Assembly (NCBI GenBank): GCA_965212245.1
Contig: OZ243107.1
Span: 1-64,000 of the forward strand
Direction: 5' to 3'
Source of the DNA: CAKZNE01 sp040222435
Lineage (GTDB): Bacteria > Bacteroidota > Bacteroidia > Flavobacteriales > Schleiferiaceae
Length of the DNA stretch: 64,000 nucleotides
Shown: positions 9,460 through 19,000 of the stretch, piece after piece
How the letters are laid out: each line of letters opens with the position of its first letter
How positions within the stretch are numbered: position 1 is the stretch's first letter
Translations under genes and position numbers: made by a program
The notes under the pieces: model-generated
What the model was told of the DNA's origin: nothing
The model's input: only the letters and a program-made list of their open reading frames with translations
The model's database searches: none

Positions 9460-9590
9460 TTAGTTCCTGTCAGTCAGGGCTTTTCACTTCCCTTCCTATG
9501 AGGTGAAAAAATATTAAGCTCATTTACAGGCTTCTGAATTTTTTCTGCTCTTTCATGAGTCAGATTCTTTCCACGCTTTGATTTTATTTT

Positions 9591-9621
9591 CTAATTTTGT
9601 TAGAGTTCTAATTATATTAGA
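9591..9621 (+). promoter_or_regulatory. dinB promoter with tandem repeat operator candidate
   Basis: TAATTTTG (9592-9599) matches the Bacteroidota -7 consensus TAnnTTTG. Two near-identical 17-base units begin at 9591 and 9608 (13 of 17 bases match); each is an inverted repeat CTAAT...TTAGA. The junction also makes TTAGA-GT-TCTAA (9600-9611). The block covers the -7 box and the expected start of transcription, the place for a repressor site. Assignment to a damage-responsive repressor is inference. Confidence 0.55.
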
Positions 9622-9624
9622 TTA

Positions 9625-10851
9625 ATGACATCAACAGGAGGAAATAAAACAATTGCACATTTGGATCTGGATAGCTTTTTTGTGTCTGTAGAAAGGCTGG
9701 CAGACAAACGCTTACAAAACAAGCCCGTACTGGTAGGAGGTACGGGAAGCCGGGGTGTGGTGGCCTCTTGCAGCTATGAAGCCCGGGCTTTTGGTATTCA
9801 TTCCGCCATGCCTATGCGTATGGCTCTCCAGCTCTGCCCGCAGGCTATCGTCATCAAAGGAGATTCCAGCCGTTATAGTAAGTACTCTAATATTATTACT
9901 GAGATCATCCGTCAGGAAGTGCCGCTCTTTGAAAAAACCTCTATTGATGAATTTTACCTGGATCTCAGCGGAATGGATAAATTCTTTGGATGTTATAAGC
10001 TTACCTCTGAAATACGGGACACAATTATCAAAGAAACCGGGCTTCCTATATCGTTCGGGCTTTCCATCAATAAAACCGTAGCTAAAGTGGCTACAGGTGA
10101 AGCCAAACCCAATAACCGGAAAGAAGTAAAACGCGGTGAAGAGATTCCCTTTCTCTCCCCGCTTTCGGTGCAAAAAATACCCATGGTAGGTGAAAAAACT
10201 TCCCAAATGCTGAGTCGTATGGGCATTAAAAAGATTCAAACTCTGCAACAGATGCCCGTACAGCTCATGGAAAAAGCTTTGGGTAAGAACGGTATTTTAC
10301 TTTGGAAAAAAGCCAATGGCATTTGCCATGCCCCCGTTATCGCCTATCAGGAGAGGAAATCGATTTCATTGGAGCGTACTTTCCAGAAAGACACAACCCA
10401 TGTCGAGAAACTTGAAACTCTACTCATCGCCATGGCAGAGAACCTGGCCTTTCAGTTACGGCAGGGCAACAAGCTTACTGCTTGTATAACTGTAAAGGTC
10501 CGGTACTCTGATTTTAACACCTACACTCTGCAAAAACGCATTCCCTACACAGCTAATGATCACCAGCTGATTGCCTATACCAAAGAACTTTTTGCCAAAC
10601 TCTACACTAAACGGTTGCTGGTACGGCTGGTAGGTTTGCGTTTTAGTCACCTGGTGGGTGGAGGACACCAGATCAATTTATTTGATGATAATGCAGAAAT
10701 ACTCCGCCTGTACCAGGCAATGGACCATATACGTAACCGCTTTGGGTTAAATGCCGTAAAAAGAGCACGTAGTATGGAATCCAGCGGCCTGGGCCGCACC
10801 AATCCCTTTAATGGAATGCCGCCCGTAATATTAGCTCACCGAAAAGCCTGA
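9625..10851 (+). CDS. dinB: DNA polymerase IV (Y-family translesion polymerase)
   Basis: Error-prone polymerase that bypasses DNA lesions. Catalytic metal ligands are visible as Asp14 in HLDLDSFF and Asp108-Glu109 in SIDEFYLDLSG; Phe19 occupies the steric-gate position of E. coli Pol IV. Finger, thumb (helix-hairpin-helix region PMVGEKTSQMLSRMGIKKI) and little-finger domains follow, for a total of 408 residues. It is followed three bases downstream by a short dnaE gene, so the two are one transcription unit. A tandem inverted-repeat element at the promoter suggests repression that is lifted on damage. The only competing reading is a close Y-family relative such as ImuB, but the catalytic acids are intact here. 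Confidence 0.95.
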   Translation: MTSTGGNKTIAHLDLDSFFVSVERLADKRLQNKPVLVGGTGSRGVVASCSYEARAFGIHSAMPMRMALQLCPQAIVIKGDSSRYSKYSNIITEIIRQEVPLFEKTSIDEFYLDLSGMDKFFGCYKLTSEIRDTIIKETGLPISFGLSINKTVAKVATGEAKPNNRKEVKRGEEIPFLSPLSVQKIPMVGEKTSQMLSRMGIKKIQTLQQMPVQLMEKALGKNGILLWKKANGICHAPVIAYQERKSISLERTFQKDTTHVEKLETLLIAMAENLAFQLRQGNKLTACITVKVRYSDFNTYTLQKRIPYTANDHQLIAYTKELFAKLYTKRLLVRLVGLRFSHLVGGGHQINLFDDNAEILRLYQAMDHIRNRFGLNAVKRARSMESSGLGRTNPFNGMPPVILAHRKA

Positions 10852-10854
10852 CGT

Positions 10855-13812
10855 ATGTATCTGAACTGCCATTCCTTTTACAGTTTCCGTTACGGCACCC
10901 TAAAGCCGGAACAACTGCTGGACTGGGCAGCAGATCACCATATACCTCGCCTGACCTTAACCGATATCAACAGTACGGCCGGGTGCCTTGAATTTATCCG
11001 GCTGGCATACGTAAAGGAGGTACAGCCCGTAGTAGGGGTCGATTTCAGAAATGGTATTGACCCCTGCTTTGTGGCGTTGGCCAGGAACAATGAAGGCTTC
11101 AGAGAGATTAATACACATCTTTCCACCCATCAGGGAAGTAATATCCCCTTTCCTCCGGAAGCTCCCCCTTCTTTCCATAATGTATACGTTATATACCCTA
11201 TTCATAAAGCTCCGGAACGCACCTTGCATGATCATGAGTACATTGGTGTACGGTCTTCACAACTCATCAAATTACAGTTTTCACGCTGGCGCAACCAGCT
11301 TTCCAAAGTAGTGGTTCTGCAACCTTCCACCTTTTTACAAAAACGGGATTTTAACGCACACCGCCTGCTGCGCTCCATTGATCAGAATACTCTTCTGAGT
11401 AAATTACCTGTTTCAGAGCAAACCACTCTTCACGATCGTTTTTATAGTCCGGCTGCCCTGGAAAAAGCCTTTGCCGATTTTCCGCAGATCGTTAATAATA
11501 CCCATCGTATTCTTAACGATTGTACCATAAGCTTTGCTTTCAAGGAATACGGCAAATCACTTAACCGCAAAACTTTTCTTAAGGGGGTGGCTGAGGATCG
11601 TGCCTACATTCGTCAACTGTGTACCGAAGGATTGCAATATCGCTATGGCGATAAGATCAGACCGGATATACTGGAACGTATGGAAAGCGAATTGAAGGTA
11701 ATTGAGGACCGGGGGTTTTATAGTTATTTTCTTATTAACCATGAGATTATCCGTTACGCACGCCACAAGGGCTACTTTTACGTGGGCCGTGGCAGCGGGG
11801 CCAATAGCATGGTAGCCTATCTTCTGAGAATTACCGATGTAGACCCCATAGATCTTCAACTGTACTTTGAGCGGTTTATGAACCCCTCGCGAAGGCAGCC
11901 GCCTGATTTTGACATGGATTTTTCGTGGCGTGACCGCGAAGATGTAACCCGTTACATTTTTGAACGTTTCCCCGAAGCCGCCCTCCTGGGCTCCCACACC
12001 ACTTTTAAAATTCGTGCAGTAATGCGTGAACTTGGTAAAGTACTGGGCTTACCCGCCCGGGAGATCGACCACCTGAGCAGTCCCCGTCTGAAGATTCAAA
12101 ACCTGGATGAGGTATCAAAACTGGTAGTAATGTACAGCCATTATATCCAGGACTTTCCCAATCACATGAGTGTCCATTCCAGCGGTATTCTCATACCACA
12201 TAATGATATTCACTGTTACGGAGGTACATTTTTACCACCCAAAGGATACCGCACAACCCATTTTGATATGTATTCTGCAGAAGATATCGGTTTGTCCAAA
12301 TTTGACATACTCGGACAGCGGGGTTTAGGTAAGATCAAAGATGCCCTTACCATTATACGGGAAAACCAACCGGATGAAGAGTTGCCGGATATACACAAGG
12401 TTGACCCTTTTATAAAAGACGAAAAAGTGAAATTGCTCTTGCGCGAAGGCAGAACTATGGCTTGTTTTTATGTAGAGTCTCCGGCTATGCGCGGCTTGCT
12501 TACCAAGCTTAAGGCAGATCATTACCTCGGTTTAGTGGCAGCCAGTTCCATCATACGTCCCGGTGTAGCTAAATCCGGTATGATGCAGGAGTACATCAAA
12601 CGTTTTCGCCAGCCCGAAACACGGGAGTATATCCATCCCAGATTAAAAGAGATACTGGGCGAAACCTTTGGGGTGATGGTATACCAGGAAGATGTATTAA
12701 AAGTAGCGCACTTTTTTGCTGGTCTTACTTTGGCAGAAGCCGATATACTACGCAGGGGGATGTCGTGGAAATTCCGGGAACGCAATGAATTCTGGAAGGT
12801 AAAAGACAAATTTTTCAGCAATTGCAAAGAATACGGCTACACCATTGATACCACTACTGAAGTATGGCGACAGATTGAAAGTTTTGGCAATTTTGCTTTT
12901 GCCAAAGGCCATTCCGCCTCCTATGCTGTAGAGAGCTACCAGAGCCTTTATCTAAAAGCCTATTACCCACTGGAGTATATGGTAGCTACCATTAACAATG
13001 GCGGAGGCTTTTACCGTACCGAAGTTTATATTAATGAGGCCCGCCTGCACGGGGGTATTATTGAACCGCCTTGTGTAAACCAAAGTAATCGGGAAAGTTC
13101 TATTAACGGAAAGCATATTTTTTTGGGGATCAATCTTCTGCATGAACTGGAAAACAGAATAGCTGAGAGCTTTTTATTAAACCGTCAGCAATACGGGCCT
13201 TTTGAAGATCTCCAGAACTTTATAGACCGTATTGAAATATCACTGGAACAACTCGTGCTGCTTATTCGGGCCCATGCCTTTCGCTTTACCGGTAAAAACA
13301 AGAAAGAATTACTTTGGGAAGCTCACTTCCTGATGGGGGGTTCTAAAAAATCCATTCCGGTAAGTGACCTCTTTCGGGTAAAATCACCTTCCTTCACTCT
13401 GCCTGAACTGGAGCATGAACCCCATGAAGATGCCTATGATGAAATAGAGCTTTTGGGATTTCCGCTCAGCTCGCCTTTTGACCTGCTTACCGATAAACCC
13501 GGAGATGTGGTATACGTATATGATATGCCTAATTGTGTGGGGCACAATGTTCGTATGCTGGGCTACCTGGTGCATACTAAAAACCTGACCACCCGGGAAA
13601 AGTACAACCGCCACATGCAGTTTGGCACTTTTCTGGACGAATACGGCAATTTTATTGACACCGTACATTTTCCACAGGTAGCTGCTCGCTATCATTTTCA
13701 GGGTCGCGGAGTATACCTTCTGGAGGGCAGGGTTATTGAAGACTATGATTTTATAAGCCTGGAGGTAATGTATATGAAGAAATTACCCTACGTAGGCTTA
13801 CAAACTGCCTGA
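10855..13812 (+). CDS. Short DNA polymerase III alpha subunit, DnaE2-like, paired with dinB
   Basis: C-family polymerase of 985 residues, shorter than replicative DnaE (about 1150 or more). The PHP domain is degenerate: the metal-binding His pair of active PHP domains is reduced to YLNCHS. Catalytic acids are present in PDFDMDF (350-356) after the GRGSGANSM motif (311-319). The C-terminus ends shortly after an OB-fold-like segment (ERG..VYLLEGRVIEDYDF region), without room for a tau-binding domain. Position directly behind dinB resembles mutagenesis cassettes in which DnaE2 works with a Y-family partner. I infer a translesion role rather than replication; the main replicative dnaE should be elsewhere. 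Confidence 0.88.
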   Translation: MYLNCHSFYSFRYGTLKPEQLLDWAADHHIPRLTLTDINSTAGCLEFIRLAYVKEVQPVVGVDFRNGIDPCFVALARNNEGFREINTHLSTHQGSNIPFPPEAPPSFHNVYVIYPIHKAPERTLHDHEYIGVRSSQLIKLQFSRWRNQLSKVVVLQPSTFLQKRDFNAHRLLRSIDQNTLLSKLPVSEQTTLHDRFYSPAALEKAFADFPQIVNNTHRILNDCTISFAFKEYGKSLNRKTFLKGVAEDRAYIRQLCTEGLQYRYGDKIRPDILERMESELKVIEDRGFYSYFLINHEIIRYARHKGYFYVGRGSGANSMVAYLLRITDVDPIDLQLYFERFMNPSRRQPPDFDMDFSWRDREDVTRYIFERFPEAALLGSHTTFKIRAVMRELGKVLGLPAREIDHLSSPRLKIQNLDEVSKLVVMYSHYIQDFPNHMSVHSSGILIPHNDIHCYGGTFLPPKGYRTTHFDMYSAEDIGLSKFDILGQRGLGKIKDALTIIRENQPDEELPDIHKVDPFIKDEKVKLLLREGRTMACFYVESPAMRGLLTKLKADHYLGLVAASSIIRPGVAKSGMMQEYIKRFRQPETREYIHPRLKEILGETFGVMVYQEDVLKVAHFFAGLTLAEADILRRGMSWKFRERNEFWKVKDKFFSNCKEYGYTIDTTTEVWRQIESFGNFAFAKGHSASYAVESYQSLYLKAYYPLEYMVATINNGGGFYRTEVYINEARLHGGIIEPPCVNQSNRESSINGKHIFLGINLLHELENRIAESFLLNRQQYGPFEDLQNFIDRIEISLEQLVLLIRAHAFRFTGKNKKELLWEAHFLMGGSKKSIPVSDLFRVKSPSFTLPELEHEPHEDAYDEIELLGFPLSSPFDLLTDKPGDVVYVYDMPNCVGHNVRMLGYLVHTKNLTTREKYNRHMQFGTFLDEYGNFIDTVHFPQVAARYHFQGRGVYLLEGRVIEDYDFISLEVMYMKKLPYVGLQTA

Positions 13813-14100
13813 ACATACATTAAACTTTTATTCAGTGATATGTTGAACTTATTATCGGAATATCTTTTTCAATATTTTCTGAAAATCCATAATCTACTGA
13901 GCGTTATAGTACGTCTTCTGATTTTAGCGGAACCGTAAAGACATATTATCCTGATTCTTTGGCAGCAGAGCTTATACCCCTACCGGTATTCAGGCATTAT
14001 ATGGCACACTTTAACTCAATCACAAACGACTAATTATCTCAAATGTATAGCAGGCATATTAATTATTAGTAATATTGGAAAACCAAAAAAATCCCTCTAC
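13813..14100. other. Intergenic region before the DUF72 gene
   Basis: AT-rich with no gene that I can support. TAATATTG at 14070-14077 is one base off the TAnnTTTG promoter element and may drive the DUF72 gene. A 32-codon ATG frame at 13840-13938 has no recognisable feature. Confidence 0.4.
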
Positions 14101-15000
14101 ATGAAATTTGGAAAAGTAGATAGACCAGAAGATATCGACTTTACTCTACCGCCCGATCACCCTCAAACTGAAAGAGTATTAAAAGAGCAGGGTAATGAAG
14201 GTAAAAAGCCAGAGATTTATATAGGTTGTGCTAAATGGAACCGTTCAGACCTGAAAGGTTTTTACCCGCGCGGCACCAAAGATGAACTGGAATACTACTC
14301 ACGTCAATTCAATTCCATTGAACTTAATGCTACCTTTTACCGTCCTTACGGGCCCGATCAATATGAGCGGTGGGCAGCCAAAACTCCTCCTGATTTTAAA
14401 TTCTTCCCCAAACTGAACCAGGAGATCAGCCATTGGAAGAGACTGAATGAGGCTAAAGAGATAACTGACAATGTTGTTAATGCAGCTCTGGCTTTAGGTG
14501 ATCAGTTAGGAATGCTTTTTTTACAAATGCATGATAATTTTAAACCCAAGGATATAGAGCGGGTAGAGGGCTTTCTGAAACACTTTCCTGAAAATGCTCC
14601 ACTGGCTGTGGAGTTTCGCAATACCGAGTGGTTTACAGACCCGGATGTTTCTGTAAAACTGTTCAATATGCTGGAAGCCTACAAGACAACCAATATTATT
14701 GTAGATACAGCTGGCCGCAGAGATATGCTACACATGCGGCTTACTACTCCTTATGCTTTTGTACGCTATGTAGGCGCCAATACTGATTCTGACTATACCC
14801 GTCTTGAGGATTGGGTGGATAAATTAGAAGACTGGACCCATAAAGGGATCAAGGGTATTTATTTTTTCATTCATCAGAATGTGGAAAAGGAATCGCCCTT
14901 ATTAGCTACACACTTCATAGAAATACTAAACAAGCGTTTGGATACCGATATTAAAATACCGCAGCGTCCGGAAGGCAAAACCAACAAACTGGACCTTTGA
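14101..15000 (+). CDS. DUF72 (YecE-like) family protein
   Basis: TIM-barrel-like protein of unknown biochemical function, 299 residues. Characteristic positions are IYIGCAKWNRSDLKGFYP near the N-terminus, YYSRQFNSIELNATFY, a central PLAVEFRNTEWF and the C-terminal IYFFIHQNVEKESPLLA. The family has been linked loosely to metal clusters or nucleic-acid metabolism, but no reaction is established. It stands between the dnaE-like gene and an SDR gene; the 48-base gap to the SDR allows cotranscription. Confidence 0.85.
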   Translation: MKFGKVDRPEDIDFTLPPDHPQTERVLKEQGNEGKKPEIYIGCAKWNRSDLKGFYPRGTKDELEYYSRQFNSIELNATFYRPYGPDQYERWAAKTPPDFKFFPKLNQEISHWKRLNEAKEITDNVVNAALALGDQLGMLFLQMHDNFKPKDIERVEGFLKHFPENAPLAVEFRNTEWFTDPDVSVKLFNMLEAYKTTNIIVDTAGRRDMLHMRLTTPYAFVRYVGANTDSDYTRLEDWVDKLEDWTHKGIKGIYFFIHQNVEKESPLLATHFIEILNKRLDTDIKIPQRPEGKTNKLDL

Positions 15001-15048
15001 TATTTCATCCAACCCATTTTCCAATTCAACAAACAACAATCAAAACAA

Positions 15049-15768
15049 ATGCAATCATTACAAAACAAAACTGCTCTTATCACAGGTGGGAGTAAAGGTA
15101 TTGGCTATGGCATTGCCGCCTCGCTGGTACAGCAAAATGTAAACGTGGCGCTTACCAGCCGAAATTCCGAGGCCGCTGACAAAGCCGCTGAACGTTTAAA
15201 TGCTCTTGGTGGCGGTAAAGCCATTGGCTTGGTAGCAGACGTGCGGGATGCCAGCCACCAACTTAAAGCCGTGGAAAAGATCATGGACACCTGGGGTAAA
15301 CTTGATATTCTCATTGCCAACGCGGGCATCGGACACTTTGCCTCTATTGAGGATATGACTACCGAACAGTGGAATGAAACCCTGGACACCAACCTTACAG
15401 GAGTGTTTTACAGTATAAAAGCTGCTTTAAACCCACTGAAGGAATCCAAAGGTTACATCATTACCATTTCCAGTTTGGCGGGCACCAATTTCTTTCCTAA
15501 AGGAGCTGCATATAACGCCAGCAAATTCGGTCTTACCGGGTTTACCCAATCCATAATGCTGGATTTGCGCCACCATGGTATTAAAGTATCCACCATTATG
15601 CCTGGGTCAGTAGCTTCACATTTTAATAACCACCATCCGGATGAAAGTGATGACTGGAAAATACAACCGGAAGATCTTGGACAAATGGTTACAGACCTTT
15701 TAAGAATGGATCCCCGGACCTTACCCAGCAAAATTGAAGTGAGACCTTCTCAACCTCCCCGAAAATAA
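15049..15768 (+). CDS. Short-chain dehydrogenase/reductase (SDR)
   Basis: NAD(P)-dependent oxidoreductase of 239 residues with a classical SDR layout: cofactor loop TGGSKGIGYG (about residues 10-19), NAG motif (NAGIGHF), catalytic Ser in ITISSLAG and YxxxK in YNASKFG. Residues after the cofactor fold resemble 3-oxoacyl-ACP reductase relatives, but the substrate cannot be assigned. It precedes a strong terminator and is the last gene of this plus-strand group. Confidence 0.85.
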   Translation: MQSLQNKTALITGGSKGIGYGIAASLVQQNVNVALTSRNSEAADKAAERLNALGGGKAIGLVADVRDASHQLKAVEKIMDTWGKLDILIANAGIGHFASIEDMTTEQWNETLDTNLTGVFYSIKAALNPLKESKGYIITISSLAGTNFFPKGAAYNASKFGLTGFTQSIMLDLRHHGIKVSTIMPGSVASHFNNHHPDESDDWKIQPEDLGQMVTDLLRMDPRTLPSKIEVRPSQPPRK

Positions 15769-15791
15769 ATCCTGGTCGGTTTAAAAATCAC

Positions 15792-15828
15792 AAAAAAGGG
15801 GAAAGCTTCGAAGCTTTCCCCTTTTTTG
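15792..15828 (+). terminator. Strong bidirectional hairpin terminator
   Basis: A perfect palindromic stem runs 15798-15821 (arms GGGGAAAGC and GCTTTCCCC, loop TTCGAA), flanked by A6 on the left and T6 on the right. Confidence 0.92.
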
Positions 15829-16015
15829 TGTTGAATAATATGGGGTTGGTTTTCACCTCTTTGTCTTTTTACGTTTTAAAAATTAAAAATCTGTACCACA
15901 GCTCTTTACATGAACACATATATATCATGTCTATATGTCATTTATAGAACTAAGCCCTCTTTCATTCTACTTTTAACCTATCTCCTCAAGGGAGGGGTTT
16001 TCAAAACTAAAACGA

Positions 16016-19000
16016 ATGATTATGTACAGATTTTTCCTGACACTTTTTATTTCCACTATCTCGTTATGGACCATTGCTCAATTGAGCTCCTCCGGTGGAA
16101 CTGCCGCAGTACAGGCTCAACTTTCCGTTAATACCACAGCTGCAGTAAGTCCACCCTGCAGTCAAACTATTGGTTATTTCAATGACTTTGATACTTCCGG
16201 AGCATATGTACTTCCTGCTTGCTGGAGTTTTTACAATTCAGGACTTCCCTTCAGCAACGGGGTAAATACCGCCAACTACCCTCCTTCTGATGTTTCTCCA
16301 TCCGCTTTTCTGGATATTTTTTCCAGTGGGCTGGATACCGTGATTGCTATTTCTCCCCGCTTTACCGACTTCACTTCAGGCCGCAAAATGGTAAGTTTCT
16401 TTGCCTGGTCCGAGTTCCCCGGAGAACACCTTATTGTTGGAACGGTAGACAGCAATACACACCCCTATAACTTTCACCCTGCAGATACCATAGTATTACA
16501 GCGTGACTTCCAGGAATACGTAATACACTTTGATGCTCAAAACTATAATGGTACCGGAAACTATGTGGCCTTTATGCATGGCAATCAAATTCCATATTCC
16601 GGAATTCGGATTGACAACTTTTTGTACGATACCATTCCGGATTGTCCCAATGTCACTAATCCTATAGTATCCTATATCAGCGATACTTCTGCCGTAATTA
16701 ATTTAAATGACACCAATAGCGTATTTGATTTTGTATGGGGGCCGCGCGGGTTTAATCAGGGCAGTGCCACCACTGTTTCGGGAAATAACCCTTTTACCAT
16801 TCACCCGCTAACACCTGATACAGAATATGAGTTTTTAGTGGCTGTGAATTGCAGTGCGCAAAACAATGGAAGCAGTAAGTTCTCTTCCATACGCTACTCT
16901 TTTAAAACCCTGTGCAGTCCTCTTACCGCTCCTTATTATACCAATTTTGATAACCACCCCACCGGAGCAGAGGCTCTGTGCTGGAGAAATATCCTGAGGG
17001 GTGATGGTCAAAATTTCGTTCGTGTTGATCCTGTAGCCAGAACCGCACCTTTTTCCCAACCTAACTTATTGTACTTCCAAAATAACGGGAATAATATGCC
17101 GGGTGATCTTACCATGACCCTCACCCCTTCTTTTTCGGACTTAGACCATGATGATCATCAGTTGCGTTTTGTGGCCTCTTCCACCTCTGGTAACAGCTCT
17201 CTTATTATTGGTACGGTAACATCTCCACAAAATCCTGAGACCTTTATTCAACAGGATAGCATCTACCTCATTTCATCTAACCAGGATCGAAACAACCCGG
17301 TGTATCAGGAATATATTGTTGACCTTGACACCTCTCTTATTCCGGCTGACCACCGTCATATAGCGCTGGTATCAAGTAACACTTCCGACTTTTATGCTGA
17401 CCTTTTTATAGACAATTTCCACTATGAGCCCAGGAATGATTGCCATGCTCCCGATATTACCTCAATAAACCTGATCCGCAAAGACAGCGTTAGTGCAGCT
17501 CTGAACTGGGCCAATGGTCAGGGTACTAAAACAACGGTACTCTATGGGCCCAAAGGCTTTAAAACGGCAGGAGGGATTTACAACTCCATACCTGCTACCA
17601 CTAATTCCATCCTGCTGACATCACTTTCTTCCAATACCGAATATGACATATATCTGGTGGATAGTTGTAACTCAGGCGCAAGTTATTGGTCCGGGCCCTT
17701 TTCATTACAAACTGCCTGTGGAAGCCTACCCACTCCCTTTTATGAAAATTTTGACGGCCCTACCTGGTTAGCCGGTAATGGTTACTCCAATGAAGGTGAT
17801 ATAATGGATAATTGCTGGAGCAGAAATCCTGAAAACTATTTCAATTACACCTGGAGTGTAGGCCAGGGCATAACACCCAGCGCCTTTACCGGTCCTGATT
17901 CAGATGTATCTGGTTCTGGAAATTATCTTTATACACACAGTAGCCTGGGTAATCGTTTTGATACGGCCCTTGTAATGACACCCTACCTTAACCTGAATTA
18001 CCTCAACGATCCTTACCTGGAATTTTACTTTCACAGGTATGGTACCAACATGACGGACCTGCATGTGGAATACCGTATAGACAGTGCAAACTGGGGGCCT
18101 CTATTAACCATTACTGTACAGCCCCAGGTAGCATCCGGTTCACCTTTTTCTAAAATAGGAGTGGCATTACCGGATACCATCGGAAACACACAGGTCCGTT
18201 TTAAAACCATAAGTGCCGGATTTGGTGGAGGAGACATTGCCATAGATGAAATTTCTGTGGACGAAGCTCCAGCTTGTAAAATGATTACGGATATTAATAT
18301 TTCTGCTATAAGCGACACTAGTGTTACACTAAGTTGGGCTGGAACCGGAACGTCTCAAACGTATGAACTTTGGTTTGGCCGCTCAGGTTTTTACCAAGGA
18401 CCGTTTAGCACCGGAGGTACTAAAATCAATGTAGCTTCAAACAGCCTTACACTGGATACCTTAAGGCCTTTTACAGATTACCAGTTTTTAGTAAAAGCCA
18501 AATGTGGTGTTTCAGACTCCAGCGACTATTCCCTGGTGTATAATTTCACTACGCTTTGTGCAGCTTACACGGCTCCTTATTTTACCAATTATGATAATGA
18601 TGTAGATGGGGAAACTCCTTATTGCTGGGATATCATAACCAAGGGACCTACCGCAGAAGTAAAGACTCTTACCACCAACAACTCATATTCGGAACCCAAT
18701 TGCCTGAACATGAACAATGGGAGTTTCTCAAATACCCTGGTGGCTATTTCTCCCGCTTTCTCCGATATGCCTCTGAATGATAAACGCATTCGGATGCAAC
18801 TAAAAAGATCAGGAAATGCGCCTGAGGTACTCTATATCGGTACCATTTCCCCTCCCTTTTCAGACACTAGTTTCCATCCGCTGGACACCATAATACCGAC
18901 AGCTCATTATTCAACTTATCTGCTTGAGCTAACTTCCACTAACGGATATAACGGTTCTGATATCAATGTAGCCTTTATGCATGGAAACACCAATGCCCAT

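Noticed and set aside
9712..10248. 178-codon minus-strand frame inside dinB
   Set aside because: Lies wholly within a clearly functional gene on the other strand; typical shadow frame.
13840..13938. 32-codon hydrophobic ATG frame in the gap after the short dnaE
   Set aside because: Too short, no promoter or ribosome-site support, and composition follows the AT-rich background.
15910..16131. 73-codon plus-strand frame before the FN3 gene
   Set aside because: It overlaps the signal-peptide region of the 1569-residue gene in another frame and has no recognisable features.
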